DNA from: Synechococcus sp. LA31
GTDB taxonomy: Bacteria > Cyanobacteriota > Cyanobacteriia > PCC-6307 > Cyanobiaceae
DNA: 64,000 bases
Reading direction: 5' to 3'
Assembly: GCF_018502385.1 (NCBI RefSeq)
Contig: NZ_CP075523.1
Location: forward strand, 806,001-870,000
Positions 10,149 through 19,751 of this stretch are shown one piece after another. Made by a program: the position numbers and the translations under genes. The notes below the pieces were generated by a model, which saw only the letters and a program-made list of their open reading frames with translations, was not told where the DNA came from and made no database searches. How positions within the stretch are numbered: the stretch's first letter is position 1; every line of letters begins with the position of its first letter.

Positions 10149-11699
10149 TCAAGCAACCGTTGCAACCATTTGGCGGCGATGCTGCTGAGCCGCCTCGCGG
10201 ATCTGCTCCAGTTCCGCCTCAGGCAGCTTGTCCAGCTGCTTCATCACCAGGCCCATGCGTGGGTTCCGGCGCAGGGCTTCGGCGTGGCGATCGAGGAAAT
10301 CCCAGTAGAGGCTGTTGAACGGGCAGGCGTTGGGGCCGGTTCGCTGCTTCACGTCATAGCGGCAGCCCTTGCAGTAGGTGCTCATCCGCTTGATGTAGTT
10401 GCCGCTGGCGGCGTAGGGCTTGCTGGCCAGGCGCCCGCCATCGGCAAACAGGCCCATGCCGAGCACATTCGTCTGCATCACCCAGTCGTGGCCGTCGATC
10501 AACATGCGGTGGAACCAGGCGGTGAGGGCCTGAGGATCAAGACCGGCAATCAGGCCGTAGTTGGCGAGCACCATCAGGCGCTGGATGTGGTGCACATAGC
10601 CGTTGCTGCGCAGCTCAGCAAAAACCGTGTCAAGACAGTTGAGGCCGCTGCCGCCCAGTTGATCGAAGCTCGGCGGCAGCGGCTGGTTTGCCCCGAAGTG
10701 GTTCAGGGCCGGATACTCGGCCCCAAACCAGTGATACAGGCCGTGGGTGTATTCACGCCAGCCAAGGATCTGGCGGATCACACCTTCCAGGCCCGCCAGT
10801 GGCACCTGCTGCTCTAGGCCCGCCTGCTCCAGCCTCCGGATCACCTCCAGCGGGTGGAGCAGGCCCAGGTTCAGGTAGGGCGAAAGCAGGGCATGCCAAA
10901 GGGTCGGCTCACCGCTCACCATCGCGTCCTGATAGGGGCCAAAGCCAGCAAGGCGAGTCGCGATGAAGTGCTCCAGCACCGCCAGGGCCTGCTCGCGGTT
11001 TACGGCCCATCGGAACGGCTCGAGAACTCCCGGCAGGGGGCCCAGCCCCACCTGTTCGCGCTCCCGATCAAACTCTTGCACCTTGGCAATCACGGCGCGG
11101 GTGATCGAATCGGGCTCAAACCAGAGCGGCTCAGGCCCCTGCAGACCCTTCGGCGGCGGTTTGCGGTTGTCTGCATCGAAATTCCATTGGCCACCGATCG
11201 GTTGTGCCGTCTTGCCCTCTCCCTCCACAAGCACGCCAAAGCGGCGACGCCCCTCCCGGTAAAACAGTTCCAGGCGCAGTTGCTTGTACCCCTCCGCCCA
11301 GGCGCCGAATGCCTGGCGGCTCCAGAGAAAGGCGTTGCTCTCGATCCAACGCAGCGGCACCGGCAACTTGAGCGCTTCGATCGAGCGGCGAAAGCCTCGA
11401 TCAGCCGGTTCCATCACCCGCAATTCACGGATGCCAGTCCGCTCAACCCAGGTGGGCAATGCCGATGAGAACTGACGGCACTCGAGGTAATCCACCTGCC
11501 AACCGGCTGCACGGAGCTCTTCAGCGAAATGGCGCATGGCACTCCACACCAACACCATCTTTTGGCGGTGATAGGCGCGCCGATCCAGAACCGAAGCACT
11601 CTCCACAAGCACCACACGAGCCTGTGTTGGATCCACACCAGCCAGAGCGCTCTGCCCGGCATTGAGTTGATCCCCAAGCACCCAGATTCCGATCGTCAT
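10149..11699 (-). CDS. FeS-containing bacterial photolyase/cryptochrome (FeS-BCP, PhrB-like)
   Basis: A 516-aa flavoprotein of the deoxyribodipyrimidine photolyase-related family, predicted to repair UV lesions in DNA, probably (6-4) photoproducts as for characterised FeS-BCP members. The N-terminal Rossmann-like domain begins [15 protein letters not shown]. The C-terminal FAD domain has GWREYTHGLYHWFG and NVLGMGLFADGGRLASKPY. The four cysteines that hold the [4Fe-4S] cluster in this class are all visible: one in GSGLNCLDTV and three in STYCKGCRYDVKQRTGPNAC. The ATG at 11699 overlaps the TGA of the upstream secreted-protein gene (ATGA), and that gene overlaps uvrC, so light-dependent repair and excision repair appear co-expressed. 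Confidence 0.9.
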   Translation of the reverse strand: MTIGIWVLGDQLNAGQSALAGVDPTQARVVLVESASVLDRRAYHRQKMVLVWSAMRHFAEELRAAGWQVDYLECRQFSSALPTWVERTGIRELRVMEPADRGFRRSIEALKLPVPLRWIESNAFLWSRQAFGAWAEGYKQLRLELFYREGRRRFGVLVEGEGKTAQPIGGQWNFDADNRKPPPKGLQGPEPLWFEPDSITRAVIAKVQEFDREREQVGLGPLPGVLEPFRWAVNREQALAVLEHFIATRLAGFGPYQDAMVSGEPTLWHALLSPYLNLGLLHPLEVIRRLEQAGLEQQVPLAGLEGVIRQILGWREYTHGLYHWFGAEYPALNHFGANQPLPPSFDQLGGSGLNCLDTVFAELRSNGYVHHIQRLMVLANYGLIAGLDPQALTAWFHRMLIDGHDWVMQTNVLGMGLFADGGRLASKPYAASGNYIKRMSTYCKGCRYDVKQRTGPNACPFNSLYWDFLDRHAEALRRNPRMGLVMKQLDKLPEAELEQIREAAQQHRRQMVATVA

Positions 11700-12007
11700 G
11701 CCGTGGGCGCTTCTCCAGCCAAACGGCAGGCTTTTCGGGCCAGCGCCGCGGCATAACCCCGCTCCACCAGGCCAGCGGCTGGGCTGAGGGAGCCATTGCG
11801 GCAATCGACTGTGAGGCGCTCGCGATGCCCCTGCTGATCGCTCACCCGCATGCGCAGCTGAAAATGATGCTTCGCGCTGCGGGTGATCTCATCAGCGCAA
11901 ATGGGCCCAACACAGAGGCCTGGGGCGGCTTGCACCGCCGGAGGGTGCCAGCCGCAAAGCCCCAGCAGCACCAGCAAGGCAAAGAACGCGGAGCGGAACT
12001 TGTTCAA
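11696..12007 (-). CDS. Small secreted four-cysteine protein, unknown function
   Basis: A 103-aa protein with a clear signal peptide: basic MNKFRSAFF, a hydrophobic [10 protein letters not shown] core and an AVQAA cleavage region near residue 28. The mature part has four cysteines (about 32, 37, 69 and 94), compatible with two disulfides in the periplasm. I do not recognise the family. The start is a TTG at 12007 overlapping the uvrC TGA as TTGA, and its own TGA overlaps the photolyase ATG as ATGA, so it is sandwiched and coupled on both sides between two DNA-repair genes. Nothing in the protein itself suggests a DNA-repair role. Confidence 0.72.
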   Translation of the reverse strand: MNKFRSAFFALLVLLGLCGWHPPAVQAAPGLCVGPICADEITRSAKHHFQLRMRVSDQQGHRERLTVDCRNGSLSPAAGLVERGYAAALARKACRLAGEAPTA

Positions 12008-14037
12008 CCGGCCAGCTCCAGCGGTTGTTCATTCTCCTGTTCGGCCGGCACTGGCAGGTCTTGAGGATGGAAGTACTCCCACACAACCCGCGCCAGACCA
12101 GCCCCCATCCCCGGAGCAGCAGCCAGGCTCTCAACGCTGGCGAGCTGGATGGCATCAATCGAACGGAAGTGGGCCAAAAGCTCCTTGATCCGTTTCGGAC
12201 CCAGGCCGGGAATATCCGAGAGACGGGAGCGCTTCATCCGTTCGCCCCGCTGCTGGCGATGGAAGCTCACCGCAAAGCGGTGGGCTTCATCCCGCAGGCG
12301 GCGCAGCAACTGCACTCCCAACTGCTCGGGCTCGCTCTCCAGCGGTTCCTTCACCCCTGGGATGAACACCTCCTCACGCTGTTTGGCCAGGGAGCACACC
12401 ACCAGCTCTTCATCGAGATTGAGCTCGCGTAAGGCCTCCATCACGGCGGAAAGCTGACCCTTGCCGCCGTCGATCATCACCACATCAGGCCAATCGTTGA
12501 GGCCACCGGTGTGCAGCGCGCTTCCAGCGGCCCGGCGCACCTCCCTCAGATCAGCACCTTCAGCCTTGGCCTGAGCCCAGCGGCGGAAGCGGCGCCGCAT
12601 GATCTCCGCCATGGCCATGAAGTCGTCGGAATGGCCTGCGCGGATCGAACTGCTCTGAATCTTGTATTTGCGGTAGTGCTGCTTCGCCGGCAGGCCATCG
12701 ATGAACACCACCTGCGAGGCCACGGCATCGCTGCCCTGAATGTGGCTGATGTCGTATCCCTCGATCCGCCGCGGTGGACTGGGAAGCTCGAGCAGCTGGG
12801 CCAGGTCTTCCGTCGCCAAGAGGTTCTGCTCACTGGCGCGGCGGGCTCGCTCCAGCTCGTAGCTGGCATTGCGCTGCACTAGGTCGATCAGATCGGCCTT
12901 TTGCGAACGCTGCGGCACCGCCAGCTTCACCTTGCGGCCCCGCAGCTCCGACAGCCACTCCTCGATCAGGCCCTGTTGGGGCAAAGGCACCTGCAGCAGC
13001 AACTCCGGCGGGATCTCCACCGGCTCGACCTGGCTGTAGTGCTCCTCAACCACAGTCTGCAGAACGCGGCCGAGGGCCGCTGCCCGCTCCGGCGACGGCG
13101 GCAGCTCACGGCCGGAACCTTCCTCTGCGGCAGGCATGCCGATCGCATCGGCGGTGAAGCCGAGCCGCCCAACGAGCTTGCCGGCACGCATCTGGAACAA
13201 CTGCACCGCTGCCACCCGTTCATCCGCCGCGAGGGCCAACACGTCGCGGCTCACCGAGCGATCGCCGATGCTCATCTTTTGATCGGCTGTGAGTGTGTCG
13301 ATCCCCTGCAGCTGATCGCGTACCCGAGCGGCACTTTCGAAATCGAGGCGCTCGGCATAGCGTTCCATCTGCTCCTGCAGCAGCTGCAACAACTCCTCGT
13401 TACGCCCCTGGAACACCATCGCCACCTGACGCAGCGTGTGGTGATAGTCGTCCGAGCTGATCTTTTCCTGGCACACACCCGGGCAGCGGCCGATGTCAAA
13501 GTTCAGACAGGTGCGGTCTTTATGCAGCGGCTGAGGGCGTTGACGCAGCGGAAACACCCGTTTCACCAGCCCCAGGGTGCGGCGCAGCAGGCCCACATCC
13601 ACATAGGGGCCGTAGAAGCGATCGAGGGGTGAGCGGAAGCGGCGCTTGCGCGTGATGAAGATGCGCGGGTAGGCCTCACTCCAGGTGATGCAGAGGTAGG
13701 GATATTTCTTGTCGTCCTTCAGCAGCACATTGAAGTGCGGCTGATGGTTCTTGATCAGGTTGGATTCCAGTGCCAGCGCTTCGGCTTCACTGTCAGTCAC
13801 GATGAATTCGATCTCGCACACCTGCCGCACCATCAGGGCGATGCGGGGCGAATGGCCGTGGCCGCTGCCGCTTTGGAAGTAGCTGCGCACCCGATTGCGC
13901 AACACCTTGGCTTTGCCGATGTAGAGGATGCGGTCCTCGCCATCGCGCATCAGGTAGCAGCCCGGTTCGGCGGGCACCTCCTTCAGGCGTGCCCGCAGCC
14001 GGTCGCGGTCCTGAAGGAGGGGCTGGATGGTGCTCAA
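12004..14037 (-). CDS. uvrC: Excinuclease ABC subunit C
   Basis: Dual-incision nuclease of nucleotide excision repair, 677 aa. Domains in order: GIY-YIG nuclease near the N-terminus (PGCYLMRD then [18 protein letters not shown]), a Cys-containing linker ([14 protein letters not shown]), a UVR helix pair ([13 protein letters not shown]) that contacts UvrB, the RNase H-like second nuclease domain ([24 protein letters not shown]), and a C-terminal helix-hairpin-helix pair ([30 protein letters not shown]). The start is a TTG at 14037 in a good position ([17 protein letters not shown]). Lies ten bases downstream of the flavin reductase gene and overlaps the next gene by 4 nt. Confidence 0.96.
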   Translation of the reverse strand: MSTIQPLLQDRDRLRARLKEVPAEPGCYLMRDGEDRILYIGKAKVLRNRVRSYFQSGSGHGHSPRIALMVRQVCEIEFIVTDSEAEALALESNLIKNHQPHFNVLLKDDKKYPYLCITWSEAYPRIFITRKRRFRSPLDRFYGPYVDVGLLRRTLGLVKRVFPLRQRPQPLHKDRTCLNFDIGRCPGVCQEKISSDDYHHTLRQVAMVFQGRNEELLQLLQEQMERYAERLDFESAARVRDQLQGIDTLTADQKMSIGDRSVSRDVLALAADERVAAVQLFQMRAGKLVGRLGFTADAIGMPAAEEGSGRELPPSPERAAALGRVLQTVVEEHYSQVEPVEIPPELLLQVPLPQQGLIEEWLSELRGRKVKLAVPQRSQKADLIDLVQRNASYELERARRASEQNLLATEDLAQLLELPSPPRRIEGYDISHIQGSDAVASQVVFIDGLPAKQHYRKYKIQSSSIRAGHSDDFMAMAEIMRRRFRRWAQAKAEGADLREVRRAAGSALHTGGLNDWPDVVMIDGGKGQLSAVMEALRELNLDEELVVCSLAKQREEVFIPGVKEPLESEPEQLGVQLLRRLRDEAHRFAVSFHRQQRGERMKRSRLSDIPGLGPKRIKELLAHFRSIDAIQLASVESLAAAPGMGAGLARVVWEYFHPQDLPVPAEQENEQPLELAG

Positions 14038-14047
14038 CAGCTGATGC

Positions 14048-14530
14048 TCAGCCGCCGTACTGCCAGCCGGTGCTGCTCAGCTCCAGGGCTGCGCCATCGC
14101 GATGCAATACAGCACTCTTCACCTCTCCCACAAACACGGTGTGGTCGCCATGGGCCACCTGACCCACCAGCTCACATTCCACGGCACCGAGGGCATCGTT
14201 CAGCACCGGCAATCCGAGTTCACCCAGCTGATAGGGCGCAGCATCGAAACGGCCACCCACACCCTTCTGCGGCTTGAAAAACACGGCGGCCAGATCTTTT
14301 TGATCAGCGGCCAGCACGTTGAGCGAGAAGCGGCCGGTGCGCTGGATCATCCCGTTGCTGGTGCTGTCAGCCCGCACCGCCATCACCACCAAGGGCGGCT
14401 CGAAGGAGCCCTGGGTGACCCAGCTGGCGGTGAAACCATTCACCTCCTCACCCTCGGCCACCCCGCAGATGAACACGCCGTGGGGGATCTTGCGCAGCAG
14501 GGTTTTCTTGGCGTCGGCGTTCAGAGCCAT
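14048..14530 (-). CDS. Flavin reductase-like domain protein
   Basis: A 160-aa FMN-binding split-barrel protein of the flavin reductase family, which uses NAD(P)H to reduce flavin or holds FMN tightly. Family features: [14 protein letters not shown] at the N-terminus, [22 protein letters not shown], and [17 protein letters not shown]. It resembles the reductase module fused to cyanobacterial flavodiiron proteins, but here stands alone. It is the first gene of the uvrC run, with ten bases between. The substrate is not determinable; a role supplying reduced flavin to the flavoenzyme photolyase downstream is possible but only inferred from position. Confidence 0.87.
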   Translation of the reverse strand: MALNADAKKTLLRKIPHGVFICGVAEGEEVNGFTASWVTQGSFEPPLVVMAVRADSTSNGMIQRTGRFSLNVLAADQKDLAAVFFKPQKGVGGRFDAAPYQLGELGLPVLNDALGAVECELVGQVAHGDHTVFVGEVKSAVLHRDGAALELSSTGWQYGG

Positions 14531-14604
14531 GGGAAAGGGGGGAAACGAAAGGAAGTGGTGGAACCAACTCTAGAAACGCTGGAACCGCTCCATAGGATCG
14601 GCCC

Positions 14605-15093
14605 ATGCAGGCCCTCTACCCCGGCAGCTTCGATCCGCTCACCCTCGGGCACCTCGACGTGATCGAGCGTGGCGCCAGCCTGTTCGATCAGCTGGTGGTG
14701 GCGGTGCTGCGCAACCCGAGCAAGAATCCCTGTTTCAGCGTTGAACAGCGGTTGGAGCAGATTCGCCTCGCCACAGCCCATCTCAACAATGTGAGCGTGG
14801 CCGCTTTCGACGGCCTCACGGTTGATTTCGCCCAGGATTGCGGTTCGGATGTGATCCTTCGCGGACTACGGGCTCTCAGCGACTTCGAATACGAACTGCA
14901 GATCGCCCACACCAACAAAAGCTTGGCGCCGCAGCTGGAAACGTTGTTTTTGGCCACGGCGACCGCCCACAGCTTTTTGAGCAGTTCTGTGGTGAAGGAG
15001 GTGGCGCGCTTCGGTGGCAGCGTTGGTCACATGGTGCCCACAGGAGTGGCGCAAGACCTGGCCAGGCTTTTTAATCAGTCATCACGTCCTTGA
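14605..15093 (+). CDS. coaD: Phosphopantetheine adenylyltransferase
   Basis: Penultimate step of coenzyme A synthesis: ATP plus 4'-phosphopantetheine gives dephospho-CoA. 162 aa, the normal length. The nucleotidyltransferase signature is present as [16 protein letters not shown], with the T/HxGH motif as TLGH, and the C-terminal [19 protein letters not shown] block. Divergent from the flavin reductase gene with 74 bases between the starts. The downstream coiled-coil gene begins nine bases after the stop, suggesting a two-gene operon. Confidence 0.96.
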   Translation: MQALYPGSFDPLTLGHLDVIERGASLFDQLVVAVLRNPSKNPCFSVEQRLEQIRLATAHLNNVSVAAFDGLTVDFAQDCGSDVILRGLRALSDFEYELQIAHTNKSLAPQLETLFLATATAHSFLSSSVVKEVARFGGSVGHMVPTGVAQDLARLFNQSSRP

Positions 15094-15102
15094 TCGTTTC
15101 CC

Positions 15103-16041
15103 ATGGCTGAGGCACAGCTCACGTCCGTGCTCGACCAGCTCGATCAACTGGAGGAGATCGTCTTGGACGGCACGCGCGTGCCCTTCAGCGGTGGTCGCCT
15201 GGTGAATGAGCAAGACGCGATCGAGCTGATGGATGCAGTGCGGGAAGCACTGCCCTCGCAACTCGCCCAAGCCGAAGAGCTGGTAGCCAAGAAGGAGGAG
15301 TTCATCGGTCAGGCCCGCCAACAGGCGGATGAAATGCTGCACCAGGCCCGCCAGCAGCGTGAACAGCTGATCAACAGCCAGGCGATCCGACAGGAGGCAG
15401 AGCGACAGGGTGCTGAACTGCGGGAGCAGGGGCGACAGCAAGGTGAACAATTGCTGATGCAAGCCCGCCAGCAGCTGGCCAAGACGGAGCAGGACCACCA
15501 GGCGCGCATGGCTCAGATGGAGCAGCAGTTCAGCCAGCGCCGCCAACAGCTGGAACAGGAAGCGCTGCAACGCCGTCAGCAATTGGATCAGGAAGCCATC
15601 GAGCTGAAACGGCAGCTGGCCGAGCAGCACGAGCAATCCAGGCAACAGAGCCTGGCTGAACTGGAGAAGATCCGTCAGGAGGCGGTGCGTCTACAGCAGA
15701 GCAGCCAGGCCGAATCCGAGCGTCTGCAAGCTGATGCACTGCAATTCCGTCAGCAGACCCAGCAGCAATGTGAGTCCTTGATCGGTCGCACGCGCCAGGA
15801 GGCCGCCACGATTCAGGAAGGCGCCAACCGTTATGCCGAACAGGTGCTGACCGAGCTGGAAGGGCGGCTGAAAGACATGGGGCAGGTGGTCGTTGCCGGC
15901 CGCCGCGAACTCGTTCGCCTGCAAGCGGTGGACCCCACCACCCTGGTCCAGCAGAGCCGCGCTGGTGAGGAGCAGGCTGTTCCGATCAGCCGCGCCCGCC
16001 GAGCCGCCGACCGACTCAAGCGGGCCGCCGGCCAGCGCTAA
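15103..16041 (+). CDS. Long coiled-coil protein, unknown function
   Basis: A 312-aa protein. After a globular-looking start (about residues 1-55, with LDQLDQLEEIVLDGTRVPF and VNEQDAIELMDAVREAL) nearly all of residues 60-270 is a Gln/Glu/Arg-rich heptad pattern with many RQQ units, predicted to be one long coiled coil. The tail is basic (RARRAADRLKRAAGQR). The general look recalls ATP-synthase b-subunit stalks and DivIVA-like or cytoskeletal coiled-coil proteins, but there is no membrane anchor and I cannot assign a family. It follows coaD by nine bases. Its TAA overlaps the convergent dacB stop. Confidence 0.78.
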   Translation: MAEAQLTSVLDQLDQLEEIVLDGTRVPFSGGRLVNEQDAIELMDAVREALPSQLAQAEELVAKKEEFIGQARQQADEMLHQARQQREQLINSQAIRQEAERQGAELREQGRQQGEQLLMQARQQLAKTEQDHQARMAQMEQQFSQRRQQLEQEALQRRQQLDQEAIELKRQLAEQHEQSRQQSLAELEKIRQEAVRLQQSSQAESERLQADALQFRQQTQQQCESLIGRTRQEAATIQEGANRYAEQVLTELEGRLKDMGQVVVAGRRELVRLQAVDPTTLVQQSRAGEEQAVPISRARRAADRLKRAAGQR

Positions 16042-17330
16042 AGCGCTGGTGTGGGGCAGAGCCCGGGAACCCTGCTCTGCCGCAGGACCTCACCAATCGT
16101 GCTGTTGGGGGAGCCCGCGCCGTTGGACACGGCGCTCACAAAGCGGATGCCATCAGGCGTGTCAAGCACCCCACTGATGGAGCGGACACCGCTGATGGTG
16201 CCGGTTTTGCCGCGGAAACGGCCATCGAGCTCTGTACCCCGCCAGAGATTGCGCAGCGTTCCCCGTTGGCCTGCAACAGCCATCGAAGCCCAGTAGTTGG
16301 CGGCGTAGGGATGCTGCGCCATGCGCAGCATTAGGGCAACAAGCAGCTGACTGGTGAGTCGATTACCGCGGTCAAGGCCGCTGCCATCCACCACATTCAC
16401 CCCTGCCATCGGTAGCCCTTGAGTCGACAGCCATTGCATGGCGACCTGACGAGCCTGATTGAGGTCCCAGTTCCGCGTGCCTTGGCGTAACAACACCTCT
16501 GAGGTGAAGTTGTGGCTGTCCGTGTTCGCCAGGCTGAGCAGGCCATGCATGCCAACGGAGCGCTCCTCATGCAGGAGGGTGGCGCTCTCGGTGTTGGCGG
16601 TGGTCACCGGCACCAACCGAATGGCGGCACTACCGCCCTGGCGCTTGATCTCTCGGCCCAGCAGGGTTTGTAGACGCCCGGGCGGATTGCTAACCGCCAT
16701 GTCGAGCGCATTGCTGGTCAACGCGAGACGTGTGATCGGGGCGCCATAGGCCTCAGCCCGGTCGGCCCAGTGCCACCCCTGCGGCCACCAGCGCTGCTTG
16801 GGCTCCTCCACCAGCTGGATCGTCACCGGTCCGCCTGGCGCTGCGCTGCTGCCGCCGGAACCAAGAGCCAACTTGGCGAAGCGTTGCAGCTGAGCCAGGT
16901 TGAGGTCGGGATCACCCTCGCCAGTGATCTGCAGTGAGCCATCGGTCTGGCGCCAAAGCCGCGTGGTGAGGCGGTAATCAGGCCCCAGCCGATCGAGAGC
17001 AATCGCCGTACTGATCAGTTTTTGGTTCGACGCTGGAATGCGGGCCCGGGTGCCATTCACGTCCGCCAGCAGACGCCCCCTGGCATCGGCCACACTGATG
17101 CTCCACACCCCAGATTCACCACCCACCGCTGCGCGAATGCGTTGCTGCAGCGCTGGGCAGCTCACGTGGGGTTGTAATTGGGGCAGCCCTACAGGGGGCG
17201 GAGCCACAGGCAGTGAGCTCGCCGCCACTGTTGGGATCGTGGGATCCACCTGCTCCAGGGCCTGGAGTGGCAGATGGAAGGCCAGGGGCAACACCGCCCC
17301 AGAGGCCATGACGCAGGCCGTCTGCCGCAC
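16038..17330 (-). CDS. dacB: D-alanyl-D-alanine carboxypeptidase/endopeptidase, PBP4 family
   Basis: Periplasmic class C penicillin-binding protein (peptidase family S13) that trims or cleaves peptidoglycan cross-links; 430 aa. The start is a GTG at 17330, one base past the DUF4330 stop; an ATG at 17309 (MASGAVLPLAFHLPL) would also give an export signal. Catalytic motifs: SxxK as ASNQKLIST (Ser about 101, Lys 104), SxN as DSHNFTSEVLL, and KTG as RGKTGTISGVRS. An NVVDGSGLDRGNRLT block typical of the family precedes the KTG. Converges on the coiled-coil gene with overlapping stops. Confidence 0.92.
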   Translation of the reverse strand: MRQTACVMASGAVLPLAFHLPLQALEQVDPTIPTVAASSLPVAPPPVGLPQLQPHVSCPALQQRIRAAVGGESGVWSISVADARGRLLADVNGTRARIPASNQKLISTAIALDRLGPDYRLTTRLWRQTDGSLQITGEGDPDLNLAQLQRFAKLALGSGGSSAAPGGPVTIQLVEEPKQRWWPQGWHWADRAEAYGAPITRLALTSNALDMAVSNPPGRLQTLLGREIKRQGGSAAIRLVPVTTANTESATLLHEERSVGMHGLLSLANTDSHNFTSEVLLRQGTRNWDLNQARQVAMQWLSTQGLPMAGVNVVDGSGLDRGNRLTSQLLVALMLRMAQHPYAANYWASMAVAGQRGTLRNLWRGTELDGRFRGKTGTISGVRSISGVLDTPDGIRFVSAVSNGAGSPNSTIGEVLRQSRVPGLCPTPAL

Positions 17331-17331
17331 C

Positions 17332-17847
17332 TCAGGATGCTCCCACTTGCAGGCCGGTCACCGAGCCGTTGACACGGAAAGTTGAGCCCTCAAGTTCCAC
17401 CGGGGCGCCGATCTTCAGGTTCTGGTTACCGAAGACCACACCATCGGCCCCCTTGCGCCCCTCTCCTTTAAGCACGAAGCGCACATCGAGGCTGGGGAAC
17501 TGGTCTTGGTTGGGATCCACAGCGCTCACCACCCGGCCGTCAGGCAGCACCGCTGATAAGCGGCGCTGTAAGGGGATCACCTGCTCCACGGGCACGCTCC
17601 CGTGCGGTTGATTGCGAATCACAATTGCCACCTTGCCGGCATCGCGGGCTGCATCCACCACGCTGGCGGGGTTGGCCACCGGCACACCCCGCACATCAAC
17701 CATCACGGTCACTGGCACCAAGCCTCCAGTGGCCCGGGCCACGGTGCCGCTCAGCTTCGGGCTCCACACAACCCCCGCGGCCGCCAGCAACACCGCCGCG
17801 GCAGCTCCCGCATCCACCAAGGAGAAACGACGCGACGATCCGGCCAT
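17332..17847 (-). CDS. DUF4330 membrane-anchored protein
   Basis: A 171-aa protein with one N-terminal transmembrane segment (about residues 10-29, DAGAAAAVLLAAAGVVW) and an otherwise soluble, probably periplasmic or thylakoid-lumenal domain. It fits the cyanobacterial DUF4330 pattern: PVTVMVDVRGVPVANP, then GKVAIVIRNQPHG, and a C-terminal GAPVELEGSTFRVNGSV. Function is unknown. It is immediately upstream of dacB (one base between stop and GTG start), so a link with envelope maintenance is suggested by position only. Confidence 0.82.
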   Translation of the reverse strand: MAGSSRRFSLVDAGAAAAVLLAAAGVVWSPKLSGTVARATGGLVPVTVMVDVRGVPVANPASVVDAARDAGKVAIVIRNQPHGSVPVEQVIPLQRRLSAVLPDGRVVSAVDPNQDQFPSLDVRFVLKGEGRKGADGVVFGNQNLKIGAPVELEGSTFRVNGSVTGLQVGAS

Positions 17848-17898
17848 GGGGCAACAGCAGACACCGAACTGTAAAGAGCGTGTTCGGTCCGCACAAGC

Positions 17899-18534
17899 TC
17901 AGCGGGCTGCCTCTTCCAGGGCCTCCAGCTGGGCCTCTCGGTCGGGGCGGGTTTCGAAACTGCAGACATGGCGATAGCCATCGGGATCACACCGGTAGAA
18001 CTGCCAGTCGTCTGGATAGGTGCGGCGCAGAGCACCTTCAGCCGTCGGGATCAATCCATAGGCCGCCTGCCATTCCGAGAGAAAGCCCTTGCGACGTTCA
18101 CGGGCCACGGTGCCGATCCCAATCGCGGCGTCTTCGAGGCGGCCATTGATCATCACCAGCGAGCCGCGATGCTGCGCGCAGAGGGATTCCACCTGCTCGT
18201 AGTCGGCGGGAGTAGGCGCAGCCAACAACACCAAACCATCGCTGCCGCCATCGGCCTGTTGCAGCCGCAGTAGATCTCCCAGACCGAGCAATTGCGAAGC
18301 TTGCTCAGGTGCATCCCGCTTGGCTAATGCCGTTGCACCAGCATCAGGAAAGAGCAGGCGGGCTTCCGGATGAGCGGGGGTAAGGGCCGCCAGCTGCCGC
18401 AGGGCCACCGGCAGGATGCGCAAGCCCTCAAAGCGCATCTCCACAGTCCAGAGACCCTTGGTCTGGCTGGCCAGGGCCGCCTGCACGGCTGCATGGGCCT
18501 CGGTTTCGGCGCTGCGCAGGTCGGCGGGGAGCAT
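17899..18534 (-). CDS. DUF1995 family protein
   Basis: A 211-aa soluble protein resembling the DUF1995 family of cyanobacteria and plastids. Visible features: an N-terminal helical region (LRSAETEAHAAVQAALASQ), a VEMRFEGLRILPVALR strand-helix, a central LLAAPTPADYEQVESLC, and a C-terminal part typical of the family, RRTYPDDWQFYRCDPDGY. Plant members have been linked to photosystem or chloroplast assembly, but the biochemical role here is unknown. It sits 24 bases after the cysteine desulfurase and 51 before the DUF4330 gene on the same strand. Confidence 0.82.
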   Translation of the reverse strand: MLPADLRSAETEAHAAVQAALASQTKGLWTVEMRFEGLRILPVALRQLAALTPAHPEARLLFPDAGATALAKRDAPEQASQLLGLGDLLRLQQADGGSDGLVLLAAPTPADYEQVESLCAQHRGSLVMINGRLEDAAIGIGTVARERRKGFLSEWQAAYGLIPTAEGALRRTYPDDWQFYRCDPDGYRHVCSFETRPDREAQLEALEEAAR

Positions 18535-18558
18535 TGCGGTGGAGCGTTTGCGGCGACC

Positions 18559-19746
18559 CTAAAGCGCAGCTCGGGCCCGCTCGAGTGCAGCGGGGAACTG
18601 CTCCAACAGCTCCGCACCGTGCCATGGGCCCAGACTGACGCGCAAACCCGAGGCGGCAGCAGCAGGGCCGTAGCCCATCGCTGCAAGGACTGGGCTGGCG
18701 GGAGAGCCGCTGCTGCTGCAGGCCGATCCACTGCTGCAAGCAAAACCCTGCCGCCAAAGGGCTCCCACCAGCTGCCGCCCGGCGAGCCAATCGCCGCCTG
18801 GATGTCTCACAAGCAAGCTGAGGTGATGGGGGAGGCGATCTGCCCACCCCGATTGGATTGGATTGGGGCCGCTCAACTCCAAGCCAGGCTGTTCCAAGAG
18901 GCGCATCAGCAACTGATCGCGCCAGTGCCTCGCCGGGTCGTTGCCGCCGTGAGCATCCAGCCGCTGCTGACAGAGGCGGAGGGCAGCCTCAAACCCTGCA
19001 ACCAGCGCAACGGGTTCCGTGCCCGCCCGCAGGCCCCCTTCCTGGCCTCCCCCCCCGATGCAGGCCTGTAGCTTCACCCCTTCAGCCACCAGCAGAGCCC
19101 CCACTCCACGGGGTCCCTGAATTTTGTGCGCCGCCAGGCTGAGCAGATCCACCGGAAGCAGGTCCATCGCAATGGGCCGGTGGCCAAGGATCTGCACCGC
19201 ATCCACATGCAACAAAACACCGGCTTGGCGGCACAGACCGCCAATGGCCTCAATGGCTTGAACGGTGCCGACCTCGCTCTGACCCCAGATCACCGATACC
19301 AAGCGCGTGGGAGGTTCCAGCCAGCGCTGCAGCTCCTGCAAATCGAGACTGCCCTCGCGATTCACCGGCAGCAGCTGGAGCTGCCAACCACGCCGCTGCA
19401 AGGCCTCTGCAGCCGCCCGCGTGGCGGGGTGCTCCACAGCGGAGATCAACAACCGCGGTCGCGCTGCCCCACCCTCCAGGGTTGGTGCAGCGCCTAGAAG
19501 AGCCAGATGGATGGCTTCACTCCCTCCTGACGTGATCACTAGCCGGGACTGCCTGCAGCCCAGGAGCTCGCCAAGGCCCTGCCGTGCACGCTCCAGCTGC
19601 TCAGCTGCCGCAAGGCCGAAACCATGCAGGCTGGAGGGATTGCCCCAGGCCTCGGCCTGCACAGCTGCCATGGCTGCTGCCACCTCGCTGGCTACGGGTG
19701 TTGTGGCACAGCAGTCGAGATAACCGGAGAGCGGCAGTGGCGCCAT
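18559..19746 (-). CDS. Cysteine desulfurase (NifS/IscS-like)
   Basis: PLP enzyme of aminotransferase class V, 395 aa, that takes sulfur from cysteine for Fe-S clusters or thio-cofactors. Evidence: YLDCCATTPVASEVAAAM and WGNPSSLHGFG at the N-terminus, the PLP-lysine motif SLAAHKIQGPRGVGAL, the RAGTEPVALVAGFEAAL block, and the catalytic loop cysteine in GSACSSSGSP, characteristic of group I (IscS/NifS) rather than SufS. The C-terminal half is somewhat Ala/Leu-rich. It starts five bases from the dapF stop, so is probably co-transcribed with dapF. Confidence 0.92.
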   Translation of the reverse strand: MAPLPLSGYLDCCATTPVASEVAAAMAAVQAEAWGNPSSLHGFGLAAAEQLERARQGLGELLGCRQSRLVITSGGSEAIHLALLGAAPTLEGGAARPRLLISAVEHPATRAAAEALQRRGWQLQLLPVNREGSLDLQELQRWLEPPTRLVSVIWGQSEVGTVQAIEAIGGLCRQAGVLLHVDAVQILGHRPIAMDLLPVDLLSLAAHKIQGPRGVGALLVAEGVKLQACIGGGGQEGGLRAGTEPVALVAGFEAALRLCQQRLDAHGGNDPARHWRDQLLMRLLEQPGLELSGPNPIQSGWADRLPHHLSLLVRHPGGDWLAGRQLVGALWRQGFACSSGSACSSSGSPASPVLAAMGYGPAAAASGLRVSLGPWHGAELLEQFPAALERARAAL

Positions 19747-19751
19747 GGCGC

